NCBI GenBank assembly: GCA_026393675.1
Contig: JAPKZQ010000030.1
Coordinates: 76,575-140,574 of the forward strand
Source of the DNA: Acidobacteriota bacterium
Lineage (GTDB): Bacteria > Acidobacteriota > Vicinamibacteria > Vicinamibacterales > JAKQTR01
Reading direction: 5' to 3'
Length of the DNA: 64,000 nt
Shown: positions 1-8,638 of the stretch, one piece after another
How the letters are laid out: the number at the start of each line of letters is the position of its first letter
Numbering within the stretch: the first letter of the stretch is position 1
Position numbers and translations under genes: made by a program
The notes under the pieces: generated by a model
Seen by the model: the letters and a program-made list of their open reading frames with translations, nothing else
Database searches by the model: none
What the model was told of the DNA's origin: nothing

Positions 1-1725
1 GAGCGGCCCGGCTTCGGGTGGTTTTTTGGCGGCGATGCGTTCATCAACTCGTGGGCCATGACCGCCTACGGCGACTTCTCGACCGTGAAGCAGGCGCTCG
101 AGTTTCTCCGAAAACGCCAGCGGGCGGACGGCAAGATGATGCACGAATTGTCGCAAGGCGCCGGTTACATCAAGTGGTTCGAGGACTATCCGTACGGCTA
201 CTACCACGCCGACACGACCCCGCTCTACATCACGGCGGTGCGCGATTATGTGCGCGCGAGTGGTGATGTCGCGCTGGCCAAGAGCTTCTGGCCGTCCATC
301 AAGCTGGCGTACGACTACTGTGTGTCGACCGATGAAAATGGCGACGGCCTGATGGACAACACGAAAGCCGGGCTTGCGGCGGTTGAGACGGGAGCGCTTC
401 GTCGCGGCGACGTGCTGACCGACGTCTTCCTCGGCGCGGCGTGGACCGAGGCGGCCGACGCGGCAGCGGAACTCGCGCGGGTGGCTGGCGATCCGTTGGC
501 CGGCAAGGCCCGCGACGCCGCCATCAAGGCGCGTGGGTCGTTGAACCAGCGTTTCCTTGACGATCAGGGGCGCCGCATCTACTTCGCCTACCTGAAGGAC
601 GGCAAGGGTCAGGCCGAGCCAACCGCGTGGCCAGGCTTCGGGCTGTGGCGCGGCGTGTTCGACGTCACGCGACCGGCGGTCGACGGCGCACTCGACGAAC
701 TGGCGGGCGCCGGCGTCGGCACCGACTGGGGGGCTCGGATGCTGTCGATCGACAGCGCGCTCTACGGTCCACTGAGCCACAACAACGGCGCCGTATGGCC
801 GTTTCTAAGCGGGTTCGCGGCGCTCGCGTTGTACACGAATAACCGGCCGGATGCGGCATGGGGATATCTGGACGGCACGGCGGACCTCACGTTTCTCGAG
901 TCGCGCGGGTACATGGCCGAACTCTTCTCTGGTGACCGCCTGCGATCGATTGACGCTGCGGTGCCCCATCAGCTGTTTGCCACGACCGGATTCGTCTCGA
1001 CGCTGCTGCGCGGGCTGGTGGGTCTTGAAGCACTCCCAGCCGAGACGCGTGACGGAAAAGCGGTCGGGGAACGGCTCTTGCTCGCGCCGCAGCTTCCCCC
1101 GGGCTGGGGCTATCTCCGCCTGCGAAACGTCCGCTGGCACGACATCACGGCCGACATCGCGATTACGCGTGACGAATCCGGATACGCCATGTCGGTGGTC
1201 CCGAAGGGCGGTGCGCTGCCGCTGGAGCTCCATTTCGTGCTGGAGCCGGGGGCCGAGATCATGATGCGCGATGCCGGGGGCAAGCCCTTCACGACGACTG
1301 GCGACGTCTCCCGGGGCGCGCGCGCCTCCACCGTGCGGCTCGCGACCGGACCGACCACGTACTCGGTGAAGTTCCTGCCCGGCGTTCAGGTGGTCCCGAT
1401 TCACACGCCGTTGCAGCTTGGCGACGAGTCGTCACGGCTGCGGGTGATCGATGCACGGCTGGTTGGCAAGGTCTATACGCTGCGCGTGGAAGGCCGGCGT
1501 GGACGCAGCTACCAGGTGCGGCTGTCTGCCCCGTTTGCCATCGAGCGCATCAACGGCGCCGTCGTGGATCGGTGGCAGGGCGCCACGAATCCGAACCTCG
1601 CGTCGGCGCGAATCCTCCAGGTGGACATGCCCGCGCCGGACCCTGCGGCGGTCGGGGCCAAAAGCAGCCGGAGTGACTGGGCCACGCGGGACATCGTCAT
1701 CACGCTCGGAGCGCGCCTGAAGTAG
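1..1725 (+). CDS. glycogen debranching enzyme-type glycosidase (5' truncated)
   Basis: C-terminal part of a six-hairpin (alpha/alpha)6 glycosidase related to amylo-alpha-1,6-glucosidase. The reading frame is open from base 1, and the first in-frame residues (ERPGFGWFFGGDAF) are already conserved family sequence, so the gene starts outside the window and the ATG at 58 is internal. Other family-like stretches are YYHADTTPLYI (about residue 69 of the visible part), PLSHNNGAVWPF and MAELFSGD. The last 200 residues look like a C-terminal beta-sandwich. The likely role is hydrolysis of alpha-glucosidic branches in glycogen or a related storage glucan; the substrate is inferred from the family only. 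The stop overlaps the convergent aminotransferase by 26 bp. It could also be an amylase-type GH15/GH63 relative. Confidence 0.8.
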   Translation, partial: ERPGFGWFFGGDAFINSWAMTAYGDFSTVKQALEFLRKRQRADGKMMHELSQGAGYIKWFEDYPYGYYHADTTPLYITAVRDYVRASGDVALAKSFWPSIKLAYDYCVSTDENGDGLMDNTKAGLAAVETGALRRGDVLTDVFLGAAWTEAADAAAELARVAGDPLAGKARDAAIKARGSLNQRFLDDQGRRIYFAYLKDGKGQAEPTAWPGFGLWRGVFDVTRPAVDGALDELAGAGVGTDWGARMLSIDSALYGPLSHNNGAVWPFLSGFAALALYTNNRPDAAWGYLDGTADLTFLESRGYMAELFSGDRLRSIDAAVPHQLFATTGFVSTLLRGLVGLEALPAETRDGKAVGERLLLAPQLPPGWGYLRLRNVRWHDITADIAITRDESGYAMSVVPKGGALPLELHFVLEPGAEIMMRDAGGKPFTTTGDVSRGARASTVRLATGPTTYSVKFLPGVQVVPIHTPLQLGDESSRLRVIDARLVGKVYTLRVEGRRGRSYQVRLSAPFAIERINGAVVDRWQGATNPNLASARILQVDMPAPDPAAVGAKSSRSDWATRDIVITLGARLK

Positions 1726-2842
1726 GTGCGAAAAGGGCGCGGGAGATCGCGTCGAGGCCTCGCTCGAGGGCGTCACGCTTGATGCCAAACGCCACCCGGA
1801 AGTGAGCGGGAGCGTCGAAGAACCGGCCTGGCACGACGGCCGTGTCGAACTCCTGCAGCAATCGCTCGGCAAGCCTGTCGGCCGACTCTCCACTCCGCAG
1901 GCGCGGGAAGGCCACCGTTCCGCCGGATGGCTTCACCCACTCCAGCGCCGGCTGGCTGGCCATGAACGACTCGACCAACGCCAGGTGTGGCGCGAGAATC
2001 GCGCGCGACCGCTCCGCCAGTTCCGGCAGGTGCTCGAATGCGACGACCGAGGCCCGATCGATCAGCACCGAGCCCGACCCATCGACCAGATCCCGGGCGC
2101 GGCGAATCTCCTCGGCCACGCGCGGCGATGCCAGCGCCCACCCGCACCGAAACGCCGCCAGGCCGTAGACCTTCGTGAGGCTGCTCGTCGAGATGAATAA
2201 GGGCCCACGCGCCGCCGCGGGCGGGCACGGCTGGCCGAGGATCGAGTCGAGGTAGATCTCGTCCACCAGCACGTGGACGCCGTGGCGATCGGCGATGGCG
2301 CCAAGCTCACGCATCTCATCCTCGCCGATGGCCACGCACGTGGGATTGTGCAGGTTCGTGACGATGATGAGCCGTGTGCGCGGTGTGAGTGCCGCGGCCA
2401 CCCGGTCGGGGTCGAGACAAAATCCGTCCTCGAAACGGCGCTCGAAGCGCACGATGTTGGCACCGAGCATCCTGGGCGCCGCAAAGAGCGGGTCGTACCC
2501 CGGCTGCTCCACGAGCACGTCGTCGCCCGGGCGCACCAGCGCCGCGCAGGCGAGAAAATTGGCGCCAGAGGTACCGGTCGCCGTCGCCACTCCATCGGCG
2601 CCGACACCGTAACGGGCCGCAATCAACTCGACCAGCGGCGGGTAGCCGTTGTCGTTGCGCCCGGCCAGCTCGAGTGCCGCGCGCGCGCCGGGCAGATCGT
2701 CGAGCGCGAGCGCAATCACGTCGCTGCGCGCCAGATCGTTGGCCGGATGCGGCCGGCGTTTGGCCCACATCAGATACTCCGCGCGGGGCAGCGGCCGGGA
2801 TGGCAGTTTGGAAGTTGGGGATTGAGGATTGGCTGAATTCAC
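1700..2842 (-). CDS. PLP-dependent class I/II aminotransferase
   Basis: 380 aa fold-type I aminotransferase. Visible motifs in order are GYPPL (about 66), the NLHNPT substrate/PLP-phosphate region (163-168), DEIY (194-197) and the Schiff-base lysine in SSLTKVYGL (Lys224). FRCGW follows, in place of the usual GxRxGY. The family transfers amino groups between an amino acid and a 2-oxo acid in the cytoplasm; the substrate cannot be read from sequence. The N-terminal 20 residues are Pro/Ser-rich and may not be structured. It is transcribed divergently from the symporter at 2961, and the 118 bp between them carries a heptamer repeat. A MalY/PatC-type lyase is a less likely alternative. Confidence 0.85.
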   Translation of the reverse strand: MNSANPQSPTSKLPSRPLPRAEYLMWAKRRPHPANDLARSDVIALALDDLPGARAALELAGRNDNGYPPLVELIAARYGVGADGVATATGTSGANFLACAALVRPGDDVLVEQPGYDPLFAAPRMLGANIVRFERRFEDGFCLDPDRVAAALTPRTRLIIVTNLHNPTCVAIGEDEMRELGAIADRHGVHVLVDEIYLDSILGQPCPPAAARGPLFISTSSLTKVYGLAAFRCGWALASPRVAEEIRRARDLVDGSGSVLIDRASVVAFEHLPELAERSRAILAPHLALVESFMASQPALEWVKPSGGTVAFPRLRSGESADRLAERLLQEFDTAVVPGRFFDAPAHFRVAFGIKRDALERGLDAISRALFAPTSGALRA

Positions 2843-2892
2843 GGCGACTCCAATCCGGGTGAGCTTACCGCAACACCGCCGGTGACGTCTTC

Positions 2893-2940
2893 CCTTACTT
2901 CTTACTTCTTACTTCTTACTTCTTGCTTCTTGTCTTCTGC
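2893..2940. repeat. heptamer tandem repeat (ACTTCTT)n
   Basis: About five imperfect copies of ACTTCTT, degenerating to GCTTCTT and GTCTTCT toward the symporter. The tract fills most of the gap between the divergent aminotransferase and symporter starts and ends about 20 bp before the symporter ATG, where a promoter or leader would lie. It is pyrimidine-only on the + strand apart from the A/G spacers. Confidence 0.85.
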
Positions 2941-2960
2941 TTCTGAATAATCTCCTCAAT

Positions 2961-4622
2961 ATGCAACTCCACGGCATCGACTACGCCATCATCGGTCTGT
3001 ACTTCGTCTTCGTGCTCGGCATCGGCGCCGCGCTCAAGCGTTTCATGAAGACGAGCCTCGACTTCTTTGAGTCGGGCCGGAGCCTGGCCGCGTGGATCAC
3101 GGGCCTCGCGTTCATTTCCGCCAATCTCGGCGCGCAGGAAGTCATCGGCATGGCTGCCAGCGGGGCCAAATACGGGATCATGACGAGCCACTTCTACTGG
3201 GTGGGCGCCATCCCCGCGATGATCTTCGTGGGCGTGTTCATGATGCCGTTCTACTACGGCAGCCGGGCCCACTCGGTGCCCGAGTATCTGCGCCTGCGAT
3301 TTGACGAGAAGACCCGCGGGCTCAACGCCATCTCGTTTGCCGTCATGACGCTGTTCTCATCCGGCATCTCGATGTACGTGATGGGCCGGTTGTTCCAGCT
3401 GCTGCTCGGCTGGGACATCAACGTCAGCATCGTCGTGTCGGCCGTGGTGGTGCTTGTGTACATCCTGCTCGGCGGATTGACGAGTTCGATCTACAACGAG
3501 GTCCTCCAGTTCTTCCTCATCGTGTTCGGCTTCCTGCCACTCGTGTTTGTGGGCATCGTGAACGCCGGCGGCTGGACCGGCCTGCAGGCCCGACTTTCAA
3601 CCGTCGCCACCGACGCGGGCTACGCGGCCGGTGCCTGGACGCAATCGTGGCAGCACATGGGAAGCCCGGCGGCCAACCCGATGGGCGTCGAATGGTTTGG
3701 CATGGCAATGGGGCTCGGGTTCGTGCTGTCGTTCGGGTACTGGTGTACGGATTTCCTGGTGATCCAGCGCGCGATGGCCGCCAAGTCGATGAACGCCGCG
3801 CGCCGCACGCCGCTGCTGGCCGCCATTCCGAAGATGTTCTTCCCGTTTCTGGTGATCCTGCCCGGAATGATCGCCATCGCGATCCTGCCGAAGTCCGCAT
3901 TCGTGTTCAACGGCGCGACCGATTACAACATGGCGATGCCGCTGATGCTGCAGAAGTTCTACCCGCCGGGCCTGCTGGGTCTGGGCCTGACGGCGCTGGT
4001 GGCGAGCTTCATGTCGGGCATGGCTGGCAACGTCACCGCGTTCAACACCGTGTGGACGTACGACATCTACAAGCCGTATCTGCGCAACCACGACACGGAT
4101 GCGCACTACATGTGGATGGGACGGATGGCCACCGTGTTCGGGACGCTGGCGAGCGTGGCCACGGCCTACGTCGCGATGCAGTTCGGGAACATCATGGACC
4201 TGCTGCAACTGGTGTTCTCATTCATCAACGCGCCGCTCTTCGCCACGTTCCTGCTCGGGATGTTCTGGGCGCGCGCCACGGCCAACGGCGCGTTCTGGGG
4301 ACTCATCTCGGGAATGTCGGCGGCCGCGGTGCACTATGGGCTGACTGGGGTGGGCGCGGCAGCGCTCTCGAAGCTCCATGCGTACCCGAGTGACATGGCG
4401 CAGAACTTCTGGGGCGCCATCTGGGCGTGGTCGACGTGTTTTGTCGTCACGATCCTCATCAGCCTCGCGACCACGCCGCGCCAGTCGGAGGAGCTCAAGG
4501 GGCTCGTGTACTCCCTGACGCCGAGGATTCGCGACGGCGAACAGGCATGGTACAAGCGGCCGGCGGTTCTGGCGGTCGTGGTCGGTGTGTTGACGATTCT
4601 GCTCAACATCTACTTCTGGTAG
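2961..4622 (+). CDS. sodium:solute symporter (SSS family)
   Basis: 553 aa integral membrane protein with about 13-14 hydrophobic segments, the size and hydropathy of SSS-family sodium-coupled symporters (SglT/PutP-like, LeuT fold). TM1 starts at residue 8 (YAIIGLYFVFVLGIG). The SGRSLAAWITGLAFISANLGAQEVIG stretch around residues 38-63 is typical of the family's TM2 region. It imports a sugar, organic acid or amino acid with Na+; the substrate cannot be assigned. No good Shine-Dalgarno precedes the ATG, and the leader is a heptamer repeat. A short two-TM protein lies 200 bp downstream and may be co-transcribed. Confidence 0.88.
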   Translation: MQLHGIDYAIIGLYFVFVLGIGAALKRFMKTSLDFFESGRSLAAWITGLAFISANLGAQEVIGMAASGAKYGIMTSHFYWVGAIPAMIFVGVFMMPFYYGSRAHSVPEYLRLRFDEKTRGLNAISFAVMTLFSSGISMYVMGRLFQLLLGWDINVSIVVSAVVVLVYILLGGLTSSIYNEVLQFFLIVFGFLPLVFVGIVNAGGWTGLQARLSTVATDAGYAAGAWTQSWQHMGSPAANPMGVEWFGMAMGLGFVLSFGYWCTDFLVIQRAMAAKSMNAARRTPLLAAIPKMFFPFLVILPGMIAIAILPKSAFVFNGATDYNMAMPLMLQKFYPPGLLGLGLTALVASFMSGMAGNVTAFNTVWTYDIYKPYLRNHDTDAHYMWMGRMATVFGTLASVATAYVAMQFGNIMDLLQLVFSFINAPLFATFLLGMFWARATANGAFWGLISGMSAAAVHYGLTGVGAAALSKLHAYPSDMAQNFWGAIWAWSTCFVVTILISLATTPRQSEELKGLVYSLTPRIRDGEQAWYKRPAVLAVVVGVLTILLNIYFW

Positions 4623-4627
4623 ATATC

Positions 4628-4663
4628 TCGGGATTCGGGATTCGGGATTCGGGATTCGGGGTT
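4628..4663. repeat. heptamer tandem repeat (GGATTCG)n
   Basis: About five near-perfect copies of the heptamer GGATTCG begin 6 bp after the symporter stop. A shorter relative (ATTCGGGATTCGGGGTTCGGG) occurs just after the rho stop near 13019. The unit length equals that of the ACTTCTT array on the other side of the same gene, though the units differ. Confidence 0.88.
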
Positions 4664-4709
4664 CGAGAGTCGGGTGGGCGGTGTGACGGGCGTTTTCCTG
4701 GGAGCGCCG

Positions 4710-4777
4710 GGCTCCCCTTCGAGTTCCCTCAGGGCTGGCAGCCCGGCCACGCTGGAGCGTGGCGATCCCGGGGAGCC
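4710..4777. repeat. Y-shaped palindromic element A
   Basis: Outer arms GGCTCCCC (4710-4717) and GGGGAGCC (4770-4777) enclose two hairpins: GGGCT..AGCCC (4732-4744) and CCACGC-TGGA-GCGTGG (4747-4762). The segment GCTGGAGC-NN-GGCGATCCC (4751-4769) is shared with the inverted repeat at 19894-20020. It is a REP/MITE-like element in the gap after the symporter, with no transposase nearby. Confidence 0.7.
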
Positions 4778-4822
4778 TGTCTGGGGGCTTCGGCGTGGCA
4801 AGCGGTATTGGGGGCGGAGACG

Positions 4823-5026
4823 ATGCAACTGGATTTGCGACTACCCATCGGATTGATGTTCGGTGCGCTTGGCCTGCTGCTGGCCGGTTATGGCCTGTTG
4901 AGCGATCCGGCCGTGTATCAGGTGTCGCTCGGCATTAACGTTAACGTGTGGACCGGGCTCGGCATGCTGGCTTTCGCCGCGTTCATGCTCGGCGGCGTCT
5001 GGCTGAGTGCCCGCAAGGGCACGTAG
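4823..5026 (+). CDS. small two-helix membrane protein
   Basis: 67 aa. Two hydrophobic helices (about residues 7-25 and 42-61) are joined by a polar loop containing DPAVYQVSLGINVNVW, and the tail is short and basic (SARKGT). The ATG at 4823 is preceded by GGCGGAGA, a usable ribosome-binding site; the longer upstream reading runs through the repeat region and is not credible. I do not recognise the family. It lies 200 bp downstream of the symporter on the same strand, so it may be an accessory or simply a neighbour. Confidence 0.6.
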   Translation: MQLDLRLPIGLMFGALGLLLAGYGLLSDPAVYQVSLGINVNVWTGLGMLAFAAFMLGGVWLSARKGT

Positions 5027-5140
5027 ACGGCCTACCGTCGGTCCGCTGCCCTGGACCGGCCCCGCTGGAGAATGCCTCTGGAGTGCCGATTTGGTAAGAC
5101 GGAGGTGTAATTTCTGGCGAGGGCAGCGAAGGCGGCTGGT

Positions 5141-5170
5141 TTGACCCCCCGGAAAACCGCGTGCTACGCT
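5141..5170 (+). promoter_or_regulatory. sigma-70-type promoter for tRNA-Leu
   Basis: TTGACC (5141-5146), an 18 bp spacer and TACGCT (5165-5170). It would start transcription near 5177, about 60 bp before the tRNA. The -35 matches 5 of 6 and the -10 is weak. Confidence 0.4.
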
Positions 5171-5237
5171 CTGGTTTACGGAGGTCTCGGGAGAGGGCAA
5201 CGTCGGATTCGCCTCCTGGGACGTCGCAGCCGTTCTT

Positions 5238-5324
5238 GCGAAAGTGGCGGAACTGGCAGACGCACTGGACTTAGGATCCAGTAGCCGAAAGGCTGTGGGG
5301 GTTCAAATCCCCCCTTTCGCACCA
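5238..5324 (+). tRNA. tRNA-Leu (anticodon UAG)
   Basis: An 87 nt class II tRNA. The 7 bp acceptor stem pairs GCGAAAG (5238-5244) with CTTTCGC (5314-5320), followed by discriminator A and an encoded CCA (5322-5324). The anticodon stem CTGGA/TCCAG flanks the loop CTTAGGA, giving anticodon TAG (5272-5274), which reads CUA/CUG. A long variable arm (GTAGCCGAAAGGCTGT) and a T-loop with GTTCAAATC are present. It sits 81 bp upstream of trigger factor and may share a transcript with it. Confidence 0.96.
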
Positions 5325-5405
5325 AGCCCGTTCCAGGATGATCGCCCCGTTGCGGCCCGGCCGGCCGCTGTTCCTGTCACTGTCCGACACCGATACATTG
5401 AGACG

Positions 5406-6695
5406 ATGAAGACCGAGTTTGTCGAGGTCACCGAGACACAGAAGCGTCTTGTCATGGAGATCCCAAGCGACGTGGTGGATGGCGAGATCGCGCGGGTCAC
5501 CGCTGCGCTGGGCCGCCGCGCGAAGATCCCCGGATTCCGCCCGGGTAGGGTGCCCACCCACATCGTGTGGCAGCGGTTCAAGGACGACATCCTGCACGAT
5601 GTGGCCCAAACGCTGGTGCCGACTGCTCTCGGCCAGGCCCTGCGCGAACGCGATCTGGAACCGGTGGCGACGCCCGATGTCACCGACGTTGTCGTCAATG
5701 CGGGGCAGCCGCTGAGTTTCACGGCGAATTTCGAGACGGTGCCGGCATTCGATCCGGGCGAGTACCGCGGGATCGCGTTGAGGAAGAAGCCGGCGGTCAT
5801 TGAAGATGCGGCGGTCGACGAGGCTCTCGAGCGGCTGCGTCAGCGTGCAGCCCGATTCGAGCCGATTGAAGGCCGTCCCCTGGCTCTGCACGACTGGGCC
5901 ACCGTCGACCTGGTTCGCCAGGTACCGGCTGGCGCCTCGGGCAAACCGGGCCACGAGAAGCACGATAACGTCACCATCGAGCTCGGCGCGTCGGCCAACC
6001 CGCCCGGATTTGACGACGAGTTGACGGGGCTCGAGATCGGCGCCGGGAAGACGTTCACCATCCACTACCCCGCCGATTTCGCAGCGACGGAACTGGCGGG
6101 CACCGAGGTGGAGTACACCGTCACGCTCAAGAGCATCAAGCAGCGGGTCGTGCCGGCGCTCGATGACGACTTCGCGAAGGATCTGGGCAGCTTCGAGACG
6201 CTGGCCGAACTGCGGGAACGCGTGCGTCACGACCTGCAGCATGAGGCCGACCACGAGTCGGACCAGGAGGTCCGCAGCGCTCTGCTCAGTGATCTGGCCA
6301 AGCGGGTGTCCTTCGACGTGCCAGCCGCGCTCGTCGACCAGGAACTGGACCGGCGCGTCGAAGAATTCGCGCGGCGACTGGTGGAACAGAAAATCGATCC
6401 GAACAAGGCCGGCATCGACTGGCAGGAATTCCGGAACGGCCAGCGCGAGTCGGCGGTCGATGCGGTCAAGGCCACCATCGCCCTTGACGAGGTCGCCCGG
6501 CACGAGTCGGTCACGGTCAGCGACGAGGATCTCGATCAGGAAGTGCAGCGCTACGCCGAGCGCAGCGCCCGGTCAGCGGCGTCGGTGCGGGCGCATCTGG
6601 ACAAAGACGCCGGGCTCGGACGGCTGCGGAGCGGGATGCGCCGCGAGAAGACGGTCGAATTCCTGCTGGCCAACGCCAGCATCACGACGGGATAG
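5406..6695 (+). CDS. tig: trigger factor
   Basis: 429 aa ribosome-associated chaperone and peptidyl-prolyl isomerase that receives nascent chains at the tunnel exit. The N-terminal domain holds the ribosome-binding loop GFRPGRVP (about 44-51), the FKBP-like PPIase domain spans about 150-240, and the helical SurA-like C-terminal domain follows. The ATG at 5406 (MKTEFVEV) is chosen because the frame's earlier ATG lies inside the tRNA. It is the first protein gene of a run tig-clpP-clpX-lon, a common bacterial order that couples folding to degradation. Length and domain order are normal. Confidence 0.97.
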   Translation: MKTEFVEVTETQKRLVMEIPSDVVDGEIARVTAALGRRAKIPGFRPGRVPTHIVWQRFKDDILHDVAQTLVPTALGQALRERDLEPVATPDVTDVVVNAGQPLSFTANFETVPAFDPGEYRGIALRKKPAVIEDAAVDEALERLRQRAARFEPIEGRPLALHDWATVDLVRQVPAGASGKPGHEKHDNVTIELGASANPPGFDDELTGLEIGAGKTFTIHYPADFAATELAGTEVEYTVTLKSIKQRVVPALDDDFAKDLGSFETLAELRERVRHDLQHEADHESDQEVRSALLSDLAKRVSFDVPAALVDQELDRRVEEFARRLVEQKIDPNKAGIDWQEFRNGQRESAVDAVKATIALDEVARHESVTVSDEDLDQEVQRYAERSARSAASVRAHLDKDAGLGRLRSGMRREKTVEFLLANASITTG

Positions 6696-6737
6696 CACGA
6701 GGCACTGACGATGAATCGCACTCCAGGAGACGCGCGC

Positions 6738-7325
6738 ATGCAGCTGGTGCCGATGGTCGTGGAACAGACGAACCGCGGCGAGCGGGCCTACGACATTTTC
6801 TCGCGGCTGCTGAAGGACAACATCATCTTCATCGGCACGCCGATCGACGACCAGATCGCGAACCTGACGATCGCTCAGATGCTGTTTCTGGAGGCCGAGG
6901 ATCCCGAAAAGGACATCCTGCTCTACATCAACAGTCCGGGCGGCTCCATCACGGCGGGCCTGGCGATCTACGACACGATGCAGTTCATCCGCCCCGACGT
7001 CCAGACGTACTGCCTCGGGCAGGCGGCGTCGATGGCGGCGGTCCTGCTGGCGGGCGGCACGAAGGGCAAGCGGTTCTCGCTGCCGAACTCGCGCATCGTG
7101 ATCCACCAGCCGCTCATGCAGGGGCTGGCCGGGCAGGCGACCGACATCGACATCGCGGCGCGGGAACTGCTGCGGATGCGGGAGAACCTGAACACGATTC
7201 TGGTGCACCACACCGGGCAGCCGATGGAGCGCATCCAGCAGGACACCGAGCGCGACTACATCCTGCGGGCGGACCAGGCGAAGGAATACGGTATCATTGA
7301 CGACGTCATCCGGAAACGTACCTGA
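6738..7325 (+). CDS. clpP: ATP-dependent Clp protease proteolytic subunit
   Basis: 195 aa serine peptidase that forms the double-heptamer chamber fed by ClpX. The catalytic triad is visible: Ser98 in GQAASMAA, His123 in IVIHQP, and an Asp in TERDYI (about 173). The mature-like N-terminus [18 protein letters not shown] is the conserved ClpP axial-loop region. The start at 6738 has AGGAGA seven bases upstream; an in-frame ATG at 6711 with a weaker site would add nine residues. It sits 62 bp before clpX on the same strand. Confidence 0.97.
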   Translation: MQLVPMVVEQTNRGERAYDIFSRLLKDNIIFIGTPIDDQIANLTIAQMLFLEAEDPEKDILLYINSPGGSITAGLAIYDTMQFIRPDVQTYCLGQAASMAAVLLAGGTKGKRFSLPNSRIVIHQPLMQGLAGQATDIDIAARELLRMRENLNTILVHHTGQPMERIQQDTERDYILRADQAKEYGIIDDVIRKRT

Positions 7326-7387
7326 GGCAGACGTGCGGGCGTGCCGCCGAGACGAGGCGGCCCGGCCCCACGAAGCGGGTTGCTGGC

Positions 7388-8638
7388 ATGGTCAAGAAAA
7401 ACGGCGAAACCGAAGTGCTCCGCTGCTCGTTCTGCAACAAAGATCAGAACGACGTCCGCAAGCTGATTGCGGGGCCCACCGTCTACATCTGCGACGAGTG
7501 CGTGGAGGTCTGCAACGACATCATCGCGGATGACAACCGCTATGAGAACAAGGGCGCTCCGCGGACCACGCTGCCGACCCCGCCGGACATCAAGAAGTTC
7601 CTCGACGACTACGTGATTGGCCAGGAGCGTACAAAGAAGAAACTGGCCGTCGCCGTCTACAACCACTACAAGCGCATCGAGATCCACAAGACCGCACGCA
7701 CCAAGCACGACATCGAGCTCTCCAAGTCGAACATCCTGCTGATCGGCCCGACCGGTACCGGCAAGACGCTGATGGCGCAGACGCTGGCGAAGATGTTGTC
7801 GGTGCCGTTCGCCATCGTGGACGCGACGACGCTGACGGAGGCCGGCTACGTCGGTGAGGATGTCGAGAACATCATCCTCAAGCTGCTGCAGGCGGCCGGC
7901 GGCGACATCGAAAAGTGCCAGCAGGGCATCATCTACATCGACGAAATCGACAAGATCTCCCGCAAGGACGAGAACCCGTCGATCACGCGCGATGTGTCGG
8001 GCGAGGGCGTGCAGCAGGCGCTGCTGAAGATCCTCGAGGGCACGGTGGCGAACGTGCCCCCGCAGGGCGGCCGCAAGCACCCGCACCAGGAGTTCTACCA
8101 GGTCGATACGACCAACGTGCTGTTCATCTGCGGTGGGGCGTTCGTGGGCCTCGAGAAGGTGATCGAGCGGCGCATCGGCAAGAAGACCCTCGGCTTCAGG
8201 GCCGACGTCAAACCGCACGACGGGCGCGACCTGGGCGGGACGCTCGAACGCATCGAGCCGGAAGATCTCATCAAGTACGGGCTGATTCCGGAATTTGTCG
8301 GCCGGCTGCCCGTGGTCGGCACCCTGCACGAACTGGACAAGGGGGCGCTCGTCCAGATCCTGACGCAGCCCAAGAACGCCATCACCAAGCAGTACCAGAA
8401 GCTGTTCGAGTACGAGAACGCCAAGCTGCGCTTCACCGATGACGCCCTGGAGGCCATCGCGGAAGGCGCGATCAAGCGCAAGATGGGCGCGCGCGGCTTG
8501 CGGATGATCATCGAGGACCTGATGCTGGATCTGATGTACAGCCTTCCGGGTCAAAAGAAGATACGGGAGTGCGTCATCAGCCGCGAAGTGGTCGAGCACA
8601 AGGCTCAACCGATGATGCTCATGGAAAAGGCGGGATAG
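7388..8638 (+). CDS. clpX: ClpX unfoldase
   Basis: 416 aa AAA+ unfoldase that recognises substrates and threads them into ClpP. An N-terminal C4 zinc-binding domain has Cys13, Cys16, Cys35 and Cys38. Walker A is GPTGTGKT, Walker B is [10 protein letters not shown], and the pore-loop region GYVGED is present, followed by the C-terminal small domain. Length is typical. The stop codon overlaps the downstream lon start (TAGTG), so the two are probably translationally coupled. Confidence 0.97.
   Translation: MVKKNGETEVLRCSFCNKDQNDVRKLIAGPTVYICDECVEVCNDIIADDNRYENKGAPRTTLPTPPDIKKFLDDYVIGQERTKKKLAVAVYNHYKRIEIHKTARTKHDIELSKSNILLIGPTGTGKTLMAQTLAKMLSVPFAIVDATTLTEAGYVGEDVENIILKLLQAAGGDIEKCQQGIIYIDEIDKISRKDENPSITRDVSGEGVQQALLKILEGTVANVPPQGGRKHPHQEFYQVDTTNVLFICGGAFVGLEKVIERRIGKKTLGFRADVKPHDGRDLGGTLERIEPEDLIKYGLIPEFVGRLPVVGTLHELDKGALVQILTQPKNAITKQYQKLFEYENAKLRFTDDALEAIAEGAIKRKMGARGLRMIIEDLMLDLMYSLPGQKKIRECVISREVVEHKAQPMMLMEKAG

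Noticed and set aside
5244-5405. 5' extension of the trigger factor frame
   Set aside because: It begins inside the tRNA-Leu gene; family N-terminus starts at 5406.
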